DNA from: Hyphomicrobiales bacterium
GTDB taxonomy: Bacteria; Pseudomonadota; Alphaproteobacteria; Rhizobiales; Methyloligellaceae
Assembly: GCA_021775525.1 (NCBI GenBank)
Contig: JAJFHQ010000057.1
Location: 1-38,151, forward strand
DNA: 38,151 nucleotides
Reading direction: 5' to 3'
Shown here: positions 8,932 to 17,775 of the stretch, piece after piece
Layout of the letters: each line of letters opens with the position of its first letter
Position numbering within the stretch: the stretch's first letter is position 1
The notes under the pieces: model-generated
Told to the model about the DNA's origin: nothing
The model's input: the letters and a program-made list of their open reading frames with translations, nothing else
The model's database searches: none
Program-made: the position numbers and the translations under genes

Positions 8932-9315
8932 TTATGCCGCCTCGCGGCGGGTCGCACCGGTTTGGGGTTGGAGCTTTTCGTCTTCCACTTGTTCCTCGAA
9001 CTCATCCTGCTCAATCATTGTGTCACGCAGGATCCCATTCATGAAATGCGCATAATCATGCTGCAATCTGGCTAGATAGTCGCTCTGAGCCGATGTCAGG
9101 TCTTCCATCGTCTTGCAGTTGCTGTAATCCTCCGGCCATTCAAGCCAGGCGCGGGACCGGTGCCCCCACAACTCCATGAACTCCGATTGCATTTTCATGC
9201 TGATCTCGACGAAGGGCCGGAAAGCCTCTGGTACGCCTTCAATTTCCGGTGCGGGAATTCTGATCGGCAAGCCAAGGCCGCCAATTGTGCCATTGCTCTG
9301 TTTGCTCTGTTTCAT
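8932..9315 (-). CDS. Small phasin-like protein (hypothetical)
   Basis: The 127-residue product is not certain to belong to any family. It is acidic and mostly helical, with no signal peptide or membrane segment. The middle (FVEISMKMQSEFMELWGHRS, then LTSAQSDYLARLQHDYAHFM) has the amphipathic, Gln/Met/aromatic-rich helices and the AQxDYL pattern of phasins, which coat polyhydroxyalkanoate granules. No PHA synthase or depolymerase gene is nearby, so the assignment rests on this resemblance. Convergent with recR and monocistronic in this window. Confidence 0.6.
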   Translation of the reverse strand: MKQSKQSNGTIGGLGLPIRIPAPEIEGVPEAFRPFVEISMKMQSEFMELWGHRSRAWLEWPEDYSNCKTMEDLTSAQSDYLARLQHDYAHFMNGILRDTMIEQDEFEEQVEDEKLQPQTGATRREAA

Positions 9316-9495
9316 CGGGGTTTCTCCCTGCCGCTTATTTCGCTCCTAATATATAAGGTCTTTCGTCTCAAAGTTTGAAGCGGTGAAGAGTCGCATGCCT
9401 GAAAATCTGACCTGAAATCACGTGTCGAACTTAGGCGCGTGTGTGTTTTTCCGGGTAAGTCAGATACGGTGCCCTGAAACGACAGGAGGGCTTCA

Positions 9496-10317
9496 ATGAC
9501 AGGACCGGAGCAAAAGGACAGAACTGTGCGTTTCCGTGAACTTCACGAACGCGAGGGCGCTTTCGTTATCCCCAATCCATGGGATGTGGGCTCGGCGCGT
9601 ATCATGGCCGGGCTTGGCTTCGAAGCGCTGGCGACCACGAGTTCTGGCTTTGCCTTTACACTGGGCCGGGCGGACGGGGCGGTGTCGTGCGAGGACGTGC
9701 TGGCCCATATCCGTGATCTGGTCGCAGCGACGACCCTGCCAGTCTCGGCGGATCTGGAGAACTGCTTTTCCGATGATCCAAAAGAGGCTGCAAAAACCAT
9801 TCGGCTTGCCAGTGAAGCAGGGGCGTCCGGCGGATCAATTGAAGATTATTCAGGCCCTCCCGATGGACATATTTACGACTTTGATCATGCGGTTGAACGC
9901 GTCTCGGCGGCGGTTGAAATTTCACGCGCGCTTCCAGTTCCCTTTGTTCTCATGGCGCGGGCGGAAAATCTCATCCGTGGCGTTGATGATCTGGATGATG
10001 TGATTTTGCGCCTTCAGGCGTTTGAGAAGGCCGGCGCCGATGTGCTCTATGCCCCGGGCCTGAAAACCCGGGATGAAGTGGCCCAGGTTTGTGGAGCAGT
10101 TTCAAAGCCGGTCAATGTGCTGGCAACTCCGGCGCTTACGCAGTCTGACATCGAGGCAGCGGGTGGCAAACGCATCAGCGTTGGCGGCGCGCTGGCGCGC
10201 GCAAGCATCGGCGGGTTTATTGATGCGGCGCGAGAGATGATTGATACAGGCGGTTTTGCTCCTCTCGGCGATACGCCGGGATTTGGCGAGATTAACAAGT
10301 TGATGGAGGAGGGGTAG
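9496..10317 (+). CDS. Isocitrate lyase / PEP mutase superfamily enzyme
   Basis: Cytosolic TIM-barrel enzyme of 273 residues in the PEP-mutase/isocitrate-lyase superfamily, a group that forms or breaks C-C or C-P bonds next to a carboxylate using Mg2+. Seen: FVIPNPWDVGSARIMAGLGF near the start, PVSADLENCF with metal-binding acids, GGSIEDYSG, and an ARAEN segment. The KKCGH loop of true isocitrate lyase is absent, so it is likelier to be an oxaloacetate decarboxylase, methylisocitrate-lyase-like or phosphonate-related member. Substrate cannot be read from the sequence. A good AGGAGGG ribosome site precedes the ATG. Only five bases separate its stop from that of the convergent rmuC. Confidence 0.85.
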   Translation: MTGPEQKDRTVRFRELHEREGAFVIPNPWDVGSARIMAGLGFEALATTSSGFAFTLGRADGAVSCEDVLAHIRDLVAATTLPVSADLENCFSDDPKEAAKTIRLASEAGASGGSIEDYSGPPDGHIYDFDHAVERVSAAVEISRALPVPFVLMARAENLIRGVDDLDDVILRLQAFEKAGADVLYAPGLKTRDEVAQVCGAVSKPVNVLATPALTQSDIEAAGGKRISVGGALARASIGGFIDAAREMIDTGGFAPLGDTPGFGEINKLMEEG

Positions 10318-10322
10318 CTCTA

Positions 10323-11540
10323 CTACTCCCCGGCCAGCAAATCTGGCTGCTTGCCATTGCCGTTTGATTTCACAGATGGCTTTTTCTTTTTGCGCGCGCT
10401 GGCCGGCATCTTTGCCTGGGCTTGCGCCTTGGCTTCCTCGTCAAAATCGAGTGTTTCGATCTTGCGTCCGCGCGAGGTGATCTTCTCCGATGACGTCAGC
10501 ACCAGCTCGATATCTTTCCCGGCCTGCCCGAAATGGGCTTGCAGCTTGAGAACGCGGTCACGCAGCCGGTGCACGTCGTCCATGAGGTAAGTTACTTCTT
10601 TCTGGATCAGGCCCGCCTGCTCGCGCATCTTCACGTCCTTCATGATCGCCTGCATGGTTTGCACGGCGAGCATCAGCATATTCGGCGAGACGATGACGAT
10701 ACGCGCACGCGCCGCCTTCTGAAGCACATCTGCGAAGCTTTCATGCAGTTCGGCATAGATTGATTCCGAAGGCACAAACATGAGTGCGGTGTCCTGGGTC
10801 TCGCCCGGGATCTGGTAGCGTTCGGTAATCGCCGTGATATGGACGGAAATATCCTGTTTTATTCTTGCCGCCGCCTGCTTTTTATCCGCGACACTGCGGG
10901 CCTCACGCAGGGCCTCAAAGCCTTCCAAAGGAAACTTGGCATCAATCACGAGGTCAGGCGCATTGGGCAGGTGGATCACGCAGTCGGGGCGCATGGAGTT
11001 GGTGAGGGTCATTTGGAAGCTGTAGGCGCCCCTGGGTAACCCATCCTCGATGATGGCCTCCATGCGGCCCTGGCCAAACGCGCCGCGTTGCTGCTTGTTT
11101 GACAGGATTTGCTGCAAAGTCACGACGTTGGACGACAGCTCGGTGATGTTTTTCTGCGCCGTGTCGATGACCGCGAGGCGTTCGTTCAGCTTGGATAGAC
11201 TGTCGGTGGTCTTGCGCGAACTTTCGTTCAGGTTCTTCCCCAGATTATGGGTCACGCTGTCGAGACGTTGGTTGATCGAGCGTGTGAGTTCCGACTGGCG
11301 CGAGACGGAAATCTCCGCGACCGTCTGCAGGCGGCCTTTCAACTCGGCCAGTTCCGTATCGAGTTGCGAGGACTGTGCATTGCGCTCGGCCCGCTCCTCG
11401 CCACGCTTCGACATGTTGACGATGACCACAATGAACAGCGCCAGCAGGATGAACGCGGCAAAGCCCGCCAGCCCGATCAGGACCAGCGTCGGGTCGAGCG
11501 TAATGTCGCCCAGACGGATGGCGTTTTCATTCATCCGCAA
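10323..11540 (-). CDS. rmuC: RmuC family DNA recombination protein
   Basis: The family limits inversions at short repeats and has a nuclease-like fold; the molecular role is not settled. The 405-residue protein has one N-terminal membrane helix (about residues 15-42), a long coiled coil (about 45-150, many Glu/Arg/Leu and SRQSELTRSINQRLDS), then the RmuC domain (about 155-360) with GAYSFQMTLTNSMRPDCV, VIDAKFPLEGFEAL and FVPSESIYAEL. The end is a Lys-rich disordered tail. Divergent from def across 100 bases, an arrangement shared by many Rhizobiales. Confidence 0.94.
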   Translation of the reverse strand: MRMNENAIRLGDITLDPTLVLIGLAGFAAFILLALFIVVIVNMSKRGEERAERNAQSSQLDTELAELKGRLQTVAEISVSRQSELTRSINQRLDSVTHNLGKNLNESSRKTTDSLSKLNERLAVIDTAQKNITELSSNVVTLQQILSNKQQRGAFGQGRMEAIIEDGLPRGAYSFQMTLTNSMRPDCVIHLPNAPDLVIDAKFPLEGFEALREARSVADKKQAAARIKQDISVHITAITERYQIPGETQDTALMFVPSESIYAELHESFADVLQKAARARIVIVSPNMLMLAVQTMQAIMKDVKMREQAGLIQKEVTYLMDDVHRLRDRVLKLQAHFGQAGKDIELVLTSSEKITSRGRKIETLDFDEEAKAQAQAKMPASARKKKKPSVKSNGNGKQPDLLAGE

Positions 11541-11640
11541 AGCTATAACGCGATTCGTATGAAAAAAGGATCAAAACAGGAACATTTGTGCGGTCTGTTC
11601 AGTTGACCCTGGACACGCCACATCCTATCTCAAACCCAAT

Positions 11641-12180
11641 ATGACAAAACGAGAGATCATCACATTACCGGATCCGCTGCTGCGCAAGGCCAGTGCACCT
11701 GTCGAGCGCGTGGACGATGAGTTGCGCGCTCTGATCGATGACATGCTGGAGACCATGTATGACGCGCCGGGCATCGGGCTGGCCGCCGTCCAGATTGCCG
11801 TGCCGCGCCGGCTTATCGTCATGGACATTAAATACCGCAAGCCGGATGAAGAGGGCGGCGAAGTAGCCCCTGAACCCATCGCCATGGTGAATCCGGAAAT
11901 CGTCTCGCTCGGTGAAGAGATGCGCCTCCATGAAGAGGGCTGCCTGTCGATCCCGGAATTTTACGCCGAGGTCGAGCGGCCTTCACAAGTGACCGTACGC
12001 TATCTCGACCGGGAGGGAAAACAGCAGGAGCGCGTGTGCGAAGATATCCTCGCCACCGTGGTCCAGCACGAGGTCGACCATCTCAATGGCAAGCTTTTTA
12101 TCGACTATATATCGCGGCTCAAGCGCGACCGCGTCATCAAGAAATTCGTCAAGCTGGCGAAGGGAGAGGTGGTTGCCTGA
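11641..12180 (+). CDS. def: Peptide deformylase
   Basis: Metalloenzyme removing the formyl group from the N-terminal methionine of new proteins. All three family motifs are intact: GIGLAAVQ (44-51), EGCLS (99-103, metal ligand C101) and HEVDH (143-147, ligands H143 and H147, catalytic E144). Length 179 is typical. The ATG has no strong ribosome site. Its partner fmt, usually directly downstream, is here 2.7 kb away because an adhesin gene lies between. Confidence 0.97.
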   Translation: MTKREIITLPDPLLRKASAPVERVDDELRALIDDMLETMYDAPGIGLAAVQIAVPRRLIVMDIKYRKPDEEGGEVAPEPIAMVNPEIVSLGEEMRLHEEGCLSIPEFYAEVERPSQVTVRYLDREGKQQERVCEDILATVVQHEVDHLNGKLFIDYISRLKRDRVIKKFVKLAKGEVVA

Positions 12181-12403
12181 GACAGGCGCCTACTCCCTTC
12201 ATGCGTGTAGACAGCTTTTTGTTCGCGAGAAAGACGTGTGGCGGGCAAGACACGCAATTCCTGCAATTTGAAACCATAAGGCTGTTTCAGGGGTGATTGT
12301 CGCGCCCCTGTTGGCTTAAGCTGATAGCAGCGGGGCAGTACTTGGACCGCACGGGAAAGTGATGCGTGCGTTTTCCTCAGGTCCAAACAGTGAGTATTGA
12401 GTT

Positions 12404-14563
12404 TTGCGTTGCTCCATTACCGCGGTCGTTTTGGCCGTGTTTATGTTTGTCCTGTGTTCGCCTGCGCGCGCCGAGCCGCCGCGGGACAGTACTGCTGTAT
12501 CTCAAAAATGGACTCCCTGGAGCGAACTTGTCGGCGCCATCGGCAAGGATGGCGCGAACCGGGGCGAGGTGACTGTGTTTGCACCGCTGCAACAGGGCGC
12601 AACCTCGGTGTTCTTCGCCGAGATTCGCGGCAAGCTGTTTGACGAGGATGTGCAGGAAGCCAATCTCGCGCTCGGATTTCGCGAGATGCAATCAAACGGC
12701 TGGAACCTTGGCGCGTGGGCGGGGTTCGATATGCGCAACAGCGAAGAGGGCAACTCGTTTTACCAGATTGCGGGAGGGCTGGAGGCGCTGAATGAGCGCT
12801 GGGACGCACGTCTCAACGGCTATGTCCCCATTACGGACCCGCAGTCGACGCCCGGACTGGCCCAGCTGGTACTGGCGGGCAACCGGATATTCATGACCGG
12901 TGGCGAGGAGATGGCACTTTATGGCTTTGATGGCGAGATCGGTTACCGGCTTCTGGGCGGGCGCAAGTTCACCGGGCGGCGACACGAGCTGCGGGTCTAT
13001 GGCGGCGGGTTTTATTTTGACAGGGATGATGCCGTTGAAAAAGTGGCCGGTCCACGGGCACGGCTCGAATGGCGCATCGATGATGTGATCGCCTCGTTGC
13101 CAGGGTCGCGCCTGACGCTGGAAGCGGAATATTCCAATGATCATTCCGGCATTGATTCACGTGCTGACCGGCTGGAAGTGGGAGCACGGCTTCGCCTCCC
13201 GCTTGGAGGAAATGGCCTGTCCGGGCATCAGCGTTCACACGCCCTGACCGCACAGGAGCAGCGCATGACGGAGGGGATCGAGCGCGACATCGATATCGTG
13301 ACCCAGCTTTCGGAAGAAGAACCGGTCGAGGATGCACAGACAGATGTCCATTTTGACCAGGTGGCTTATGCCGATGGCGGCACCGGGCTCAACACGGCAA
13401 TCGCGACCGGAGACAATACGCTCATCATTGCTGATGGCGGCAATGGGACCATTGCCGGCAATGTGACACTTGGCTCGAACCAGACCCTGCAGGGCGGCGC
13501 GTCAACCATACCGGTACGCGGGCGCAAGAGCGGTACGGTGGTGAACTTCACAGCGCCTGGCAGCAAGCCTACGGTCCAGACCGGCGGTAATAACGACGTC
13601 ATTACGGTTGGTGGCAATAATGTCCATATCGCTGGATTGACTATTGATGGCGACGGTCAGACCTCGGACGACGGTGTCGATATCATCGACGACAAGACCA
13701 ATATCGTTGTCGATCAGAATATGTTCCAGAATATCGGTGAGGACGGTTTCGATGCTGACTTTGGCAACTCAAATGTGCGGATCCTGAACAACATGTTCGC
13801 CAATATCGCTGAGGACGCCATCGACTTTGAAGATTCCAACACGGATGTCACTATTTCCGGGAATACGATCAACGTTCCGGGAAGCGGTGACAGTGACGGC
13901 ATTGAGCTGGCTTTCTTCAACAGCGATTTCACCATCACGAACAATGTCATTGTGATTGGCGCGGGCAATGACGCCGACGGTATCGATCTCTTCCGCGGAA
14001 ACAGTGATGTCACCATTTCCGGAAACACAATTACGTCGGCGGGCAATGACGCCGACGGTGTCGAGCTTTTCGAGGGCAATCGCGACATCACAATTACAGG
14101 AAACACGATCTCCACGACGGGAGATGACGCCGACGGTGTCGAGCTTTTCGATAGCAATCTCGACATCACTATATCCGGAAACACGATTTCCACGACGGGC
14201 GATGATGCCGATGCGATCTTTCTCGCCATAGGAAACGGTCTCCCGGGAGTCGTCACTACCATCATTTCCAACAATCTGCTGTCGGCTACGGGCATTGCCA
14301 GCGAAGCCTTGGATGTTGGCATTTTCAACGTCATCGAATTCTCGGATAACCGTTTCACCGGTGCGTTTGATGACGTGGTGGTGGACTTCGACGTCAACCC
14401 GAACATTGTGAATGGTACGGGCAATACGATCCTGCCGGGTGCCACGTTCACAAATGTCTGCGAAGGCATTGGCAACTTCACCGGTACGCTGGAGATCATC
14501 GACAACAGCACCGGTGTTCCCAATACAATAACCATCGTCAATGCCGGGGTTCCCTGTACCTGA
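12404..14563 (+). CDS. Inverse autotransporter-type surface protein with beta-helix passenger
   Basis: Predicted outer-membrane protein of 719 residues. Residues 1-24 are a signal peptide ending ARA. Residues of about 30-270 resemble the beta-barrel of inverse autotransporters (intimin/invasin family): alternating aromatic strands, NLALGFREMQSNGWNLGAWA, LNGYVPIT, and a last strand LEVGARLRLPLGG. From about 310 to 680 the sequence is a right-handed parallel beta-helix, with GSNQTLQGG, NNVHIAGLTIDG, and repeated DVTISGNTI rungs, the likely surface-exposed passenger. Two cysteines near the end (VCEG and VPCT) could form a disulfide. The start is TTG at 12404; an in-frame TGA at 12398 rules out anything upstream, and later starts would cut the signal peptide. 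No ligand can be named. Position between def and fmt suggests insertion into a housekeeping unit. Confidence 0.82.
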   Translation: MRCSITAVVLAVFMFVLCSPARAEPPRDSTAVSQKWTPWSELVGAIGKDGANRGEVTVFAPLQQGATSVFFAEIRGKLFDEDVQEANLALGFREMQSNGWNLGAWAGFDMRNSEEGNSFYQIAGGLEALNERWDARLNGYVPITDPQSTPGLAQLVLAGNRIFMTGGEEMALYGFDGEIGYRLLGGRKFTGRRHELRVYGGGFYFDRDDAVEKVAGPRARLEWRIDDVIASLPGSRLTLEAEYSNDHSGIDSRADRLEVGARLRLPLGGNGLSGHQRSHALTAQEQRMTEGIERDIDIVTQLSEEEPVEDAQTDVHFDQVAYADGGTGLNTAIATGDNTLIIADGGNGTIAGNVTLGSNQTLQGGASTIPVRGRKSGTVVNFTAPGSKPTVQTGGNNDVITVGGNNVHIAGLTIDGDGQTSDDGVDIIDDKTNIVVDQNMFQNIGEDGFDADFGNSNVRILNNMFANIAEDAIDFEDSNTDVTISGNTINVPGSGDSDGIELAFFNSDFTITNNVIVIGAGNDADGIDLFRGNSDVTISGNTITSAGNDADGVELFEGNRDITITGNTISTTGDDADGVELFDSNLDITISGNTISTTGDDADAIFLAIGNGLPGVVTTIISNNLLSATGIASEALDVGIFNVIEFSDNRFTGAFDDVVVDFDVNPNIVNGTGNTILPGATFTNVCEGIGNFTGTLEIIDNSTGVPNTITIVNAGVPCT
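13964..14197 (+). repeat. Three tandem 78-bp repeats coding beta-helix rungs
   Basis: Three in-frame 26-residue units (residues 521-598), each of the form G(N/D)DADG(V/I)(E/D)LF..N.D(I/V)TI.GNTI. A fourth partial copy follows (GDDADAIFL), and more diverged copies precede from about 13730. The second and third units are close at DNA level. This points to growth of the beta-helix by tandem duplication, and copy number may vary between strains. Confidence 0.85.
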
Positions 14564-14883
14564 TCCACAGTAGAGACACCCCTTAACCAAACATAATTTT
14601 AGGGATGACTCCCCATGCCAGGTTGGGGTTAGTATAGTTCCGGTAAGAGCTTCGGCTCTCACATTTACAGGAATACCCGTTGGCTGTGGTGGCCTGAAAC
14701 GCGTCTAACCATACGCGATGTTTTACCGCTGATGCCGATCTAGACGGTTGAGGTAAGTGGGTGATCCTGTTGGAGGGCCGTATCTGTAACCGGATACGGC
14801 TCTCCGCTTTTCTGGCATCTTCTTTCCATCCCGCGTAAATATGCCTGGTCCTGTCCGACTGTTTCACGGGAGTTGCCACGCCT
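14564..14883. other. Intergenic region between adhesin gene and fmt
   Basis: I find no convincing gene in this 320-base stretch. It holds a small UUCG-loop hairpin at 14646-14659 (AGAGC-TTCG-GCTCT) and the larger hairpin listed as a terminator. A fmt promoter probably lies downstream of that terminator. Whether the 200 bases from the adhesin stop to the terminator are just a long 3' UTR or an independent small RNA cannot be decided here. Confidence 0.5.
14772..14811 (+). terminator. Rho-independent terminator downstream of the adhesin gene
   Basis: GGAGGGCCGTATC (14772-14784) pairs with GGATACGGCTCTCC (14792-14805), with a short loop and one or two mismatches, followed by GCTTTT. It separates the adhesin transcript from fmt, suggesting the inserted gene is an independent unit. 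Confidence 0.65.
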
Positions 14884-15816
14884 ATGCCGCTTCGTATCGT
14901 CTTCATGGGAACGCCCGATTTTTCGGTCCCCTGCCTGTCCGAGTTGATCGGTGCCGGGCACGATGTGGCTTGTGTTTATACCCAGCCGCCGCGAGCGGCC
15001 GGCCGCGGACAAAAAGCACGTCTCTCTCCGGTCCATGCTTTTGCGGATAATTTGGGCCTACCCGTGGTCACGACGCCCACCTTGATGGACCCGCATGAGC
15101 AACGCGGTTTTGCAGCGCTCGAGGCTGATGTCGCCGTCGTGGTGGCTTACGGGCTCATGCTGCCAAAGATCATTCTGGAATGCCCGAAACTGGGCTGCTT
15201 GAACCTGCACGCATCACTCCTGCCACGCTGGCGCGGCGCCGCACCTATCCAGCGCGCCATTATGGCGGGGGATACTGAGACCGGTGTCATGGTGATGCGC
15301 ATGGGCGAGGGGCTGGACACGGGGCCGGTTTGCCTGTCTGAGCGGAAAGTAATTGGCGCGGATGAGACGGCGGGCGAGCTGCATGATGCCTTGGCACGCA
15401 CCGGTGCGGATCTGATGGTCCGCGCACTGGCAGCGCTTGAACGCGGCAGCCTTGAATGCACGCAACAGCCTGAAGCAGGTGTCACATACGCTTCCAAGCT
15501 TGAGAAAAGTGAAACCCGCATTGACTGGTCCCGGTCGGCCCTCGAAGTGCACAACCATATCCGGGGGCTATCGCCATTCCCGGGCGCGTGGTTCGAGTTG
15601 GACGCGGAAGGAAAGACTGAGCGTGTGAAGGTGCTGCGCTCGACCGTTGGCGAAGGAGATGGCAATCCCGGCGAGGTGCTGGACGATCAACTCACCGTAG
15701 CCTGCGGATCAGGGGCCGTGCGCCTCACTCATCTCCAGCGCGCGGGAAAAAAGCCGATGGGCTCGGTAGAGTTTCTGCGCGGACAAAACATTGCTGCTCA
15801 CTCCAAAATCTCATGA
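14884..15816 (+). CDS. fmt: Methionyl-tRNA formyltransferase
   Basis: Transfers a formyl group from 10-formyl-THF to initiator Met-tRNA. The 310 residues match the family. N-terminus [18 protein letters not shown] is typical; the catalytic region [19 protein letters not shown] (108-126) holds the Asn/His pair, with D145 in GEGLDTGP completing the active site. The C-terminal tRNA-binding barrel includes SPFPGAW. A GGGAG lies about 11 bases before the ATG. Functionally paired with def, from which it is separated by the adhesin gene. Confidence 0.97.
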   Translation: MPLRIVFMGTPDFSVPCLSELIGAGHDVACVYTQPPRAAGRGQKARLSPVHAFADNLGLPVVTTPTLMDPHEQRGFAALEADVAVVVAYGLMLPKIILECPKLGCLNLHASLLPRWRGAAPIQRAIMAGDTETGVMVMRMGEGLDTGPVCLSERKVIGADETAGELHDALARTGADLMVRALAALERGSLECTQQPEAGVTYASKLEKSETRIDWSRSALEVHNHIRGLSPFPGAWFELDAEGKTERVKVLRSTVGEGDGNPGEVLDDQLTVACGSGAVRLTHLQRAGKKPMGSVEFLRGQNIAAHSKIS

Positions 15817-15892
15817 TTAATCTTGGCGTTCACCATGGGGCGACAGGACCTAAGTGATCGGGTAAGTTAAATCGATACGAGGAGGCGCACAC

Positions 15893-15925
15893 GTGGCAGG
15901 AGTGCGTCTTGAGATTGTTGAGTAG
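15893..15925 (+). other. Possible 10-codon leader ORF overlapping the next gene's start
   Basis: A strong GAGGAGG around 15879-15884 is placed about eight bases before a GTG at 15893 that opens a 10-codon frame ending TAG at 15923-15925. The frame overlaps the TTG start (15909) of the secreted repeat protein in another phase. This could be a leader that couples or tunes translation, or a chance frame. Nothing in the peptide suggests an attenuator. Confidence 0.25.
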
Positions 15926-16520
15926 TGCGTTCGGTCTTAGCTTGTTGCTGGCCATGTCCTCATACAGCCCATCCCCGGCATGGGCGCAGAAAATCATTCA
16001 CATCAAGAGTGGTGGTCTAACCGTCATCTTGAAATCTGTGCAGGTCCGTAAATACGGACGGGTGTCCCGCGGGCGCTTCAAGCGCAAAAGCAGTTTCAGG
16101 AAGGCCGGCTTCAAGCACAGGCGCTTTCTTGGGTTTTCCTACCCCGAGCAGACGCTTTACCCGCCTTACTACGCCTGGCCACAGCCTTACGGGCAAGGCC
16201 CCGACATGGCCAGCCGGATTGAGGGCGGCAGGACGGTAGAGCAAGGCTCGAAGTTGCGCAGCCGGATACAAGGCGGCAAGACGGTGGAGCAGGGTGCCGT
16301 CACCCGTTCCCATATAAGAGGCGGGCGCACGGTTGAGGGCGGTTCACGCTGGGCCAGCCATATCGCACCCGGGCGCACGGTCGAGAGAGGCTCGAAGTGG
16401 AGTAGCACCATGCCCAACTGGCGCTTTTCCGGTTACGCCGCGCCAATGCGTCCAAGGGGCATTCCCTATTACCACGTCAAGCGACGCACGCGCTCACCCT
16501 GGGCCAGCCGGTTGCGCTGA
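15909..16520 (+). CDS. Secreted basic protein with four 16-residue repeats
   Basis: Unrecognised family, 203 residues. A Sec signal peptide (1-26, ending AWA) is followed by a strongly basic stretch (KRKSSFRKAGFKHRR), a Tyr/Pro-rich segment (YPPYYAWPQPYGQG), four repeats with core GG(R/K)TVE (102-165), and a basic C-terminus ending RRTRSPWASRLR. Predicted periplasmic or secreted; the high charge suggests binding to an acidic polymer such as LPS, nucleic acid or polysaccharide, which is inference. The start is TTG at 15909, supported by AGGAG at 15898-15902 six bases upstream; TTG codons at 15915 and 15918 would also work. It lies between fmt and truA, usually adjacent. Confidence 0.75.
   Translation: MRLLSSAFGLSLLLAMSSYSPSPAWAQKIIHIKSGGLTVILKSVQVRKYGRVSRGRFKRKSSFRKAGFKHRRFLGFSYPEQTLYPPYYAWPQPYGQGPDMASRIEGGRTVEQGSKLRSRIQGGKTVEQGAVTRSHIRGGRTVEGGSRWASHIAPGRTVERGSKWSSTMPNWRFSGYAAPMRPRGIPYYHVKRRTRSPWASRLR
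16212..16403 (+). repeat. Four 48-bp in-frame repeats
   Basis: Exactly four 16-residue units, residues 102-117, 118-133, 134-149 and 150-165, each S(R/H)I..G(R/K)TVE.G followed by four variable residues. The spacing is invariant, while the DNA has diverged, so selection has kept the peptide unit. Confidence 0.85.
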
Positions 16521-16591
16521 CATGATTTAGTATATCTGTGTGCCATCCATCCTCTTGCCAAGCAGAAGTGAACAGGGCACCAATCGGCACC

Positions 16592-17329
16592 ATGCCCCGC
16601 TACCGCATCACAATCGAATATGACGGCACACCCTTCGTGGGCTGGCAGGTCCAGGAGAACGGCCTGTCGGTACAGGGACGGCTGGCAGAGTCCATCGAGG
16701 CGTTTAGCGGGACAAGGGTTGTTCCGGGGGGTGCGGGGCGGACAGATGCCGGGGTCCATGCGATGGAACAGGTGGCGCATTTCGATCTGGCGGAAGAGTG
16801 GCCTGCCGACACGGTGCGTGACGCACTCAATGCCCATCTTCGTCCTGACCCCGTTGCGGTGATTGAATGTACGAAGGTCTCGAATGAGTTCGACGCGCGC
16901 TTCTCGGCCACCGCGCGCCAGTATCTCTACCGCATTTGCGACCGGCGCGCGCCGCTGACGCTCGATGCAAACAGGGCGTGGCTGGTGCATAAAAAACTCG
17001 ACGCAGACGCCATGCATGCCGCCGCTCAACTGCTGGTTGGCGACCACGACTTCACGACTTTTCGCGCCTCGGCATGCCAGGGTAATTCTCCGGTAAAGAC
17101 GTTGGACAGGCTCGATGTATCACGGGTTGGGGCAGAGGTTCAGATCACCGCGCAGGCACGCTCTTTTCTGCATAACCAGGTGCGTTCCATGGCTGGCGCG
17201 CTGAAATTGGTCGGGGAGGATAAATGGCGGGCAAAGGATATGGAGAAAGCCCTCAAGGCAAAAGACCGCACGGCCTGCGCGCCAGTGGCACCGCCTCACG
17301 GTCTCTATCTGGTGAAAGTGGTCTACTGA
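16592..17329 (+). CDS. truA: tRNA pseudouridine(38-40) synthase
   Basis: Converts uridines 38-40 of the tRNA anticodon arm to pseudouridine. The 245-residue form begins [19 protein letters not shown]; a frame open from 16538 adds an unlikely leader. The catalytic aspartate is D52 in [23 protein letters not shown] near the C-terminus is the other family signature. Last gene of the def-fmt-truA group and convergent with the small secreted gene at 17377. Confidence 0.96.
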   Translation: MPRYRITIEYDGTPFVGWQVQENGLSVQGRLAESIEAFSGTRVVPGGAGRTDAGVHAMEQVAHFDLAEEWPADTVRDALNAHLRPDPVAVIECTKVSNEFDARFSATARQYLYRICDRRAPLTLDANRAWLVHKKLDADAMHAAAQLLVGDHDFTTFRASACQGNSPVKTLDRLDVSRVGAEVQITAQARSFLHNQVRSMAGALKLVGEDKWRAKDMEKALKAKDRTACAPVAPPHGLYLVKVVY

Positions 17330-17376
17330 GCCGGACCGGATAGCATAAGCTTCAGGCCCCGGGCATCCCTAAAAAG

Positions 17377-17775
17377 CTACTGCCTTGTCAGATTTAGGCT
17401 GCCCTTGCCTTTCGAGCTGCTCACACTGACTGTCTGGCTGCTGCCACGGACAGAGATGGTGACAGTACCCGACACGGCATACTGATCGGAGTATAGGCTG
17501 CCTTTGTAACTCCCGCCTTTGCGCTTGCTGACGCGTCCAGATTGATTGAAAGTGCCGCCGGTGTGTGAACATTTTGCACTGAGCACAAATGTCTTTCCCT
17601 TGTCGTCACCCTTTGAATAACTGACGCGGCAGCTGACAGGTTCCACTTGTCCGCTTGTAAGCCTCACGGACCCACTGCCTTTCCAGGAGCCAATGATATT
17701 CGCAGCTGCAGTTGCACTCGTCGCAATTGGCAGACCAAGGGTCATGGCCAGCAGTGCTGCAGGAATGATCCGCAT
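17377..17775 (-). CDS. Small secreted protein of unknown function
   Basis: A 132-residue product with a clear signal peptide (MRIIPAALLAMTLGLPIATSATA) and a mature domain of alternating beta strands: GSWKGSGSVRLTSGQ, a pair of cysteines (CRVSY and AKCSH, likely disulfide-bonded), YKGSLYSDQYAVSGTVTISV, and a Ser/Gly/Lys-rich end. Proteins with this GSW.GSG.V start and paired cysteines recur in Rhizobiales as conserved hypotheticals, from memory. Probably a small periplasmic beta-barrel or lipocalin-like domain. On the same strand as dapD-dapE but 150 bases beyond dapE, so likely its own unit. Confidence 0.7.
   Translation of the reverse strand: MRIIPAALLAMTLGLPIATSATAAANIIGSWKGSGSVRLTSGQVEPVSCRVSYSKGDDKGKTFVLSAKCSHTGGTFNQSGRVSKRKGGSYKGSLYSDQYAVSGTVTISVRGSSQTVSVSSSKGKGSLNLTRQ

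Noticed and set aside
13964..14197. CRISPR-like periodicity
   Set aside because: The 78-bp units are contiguous, in frame and code for beta-helix rungs; there are no unique spacers.
13769..14662. 297-codon minus-strand frame
   Set aside because: Antisense to the beta-helix repeats; its own repeats mirror them.
14772..14811. Attenuator or riboswitch for fmt
   Set aside because: Only one stable hairpin with a T run; no alternative pairing, leader peptide or known aptamer motif.
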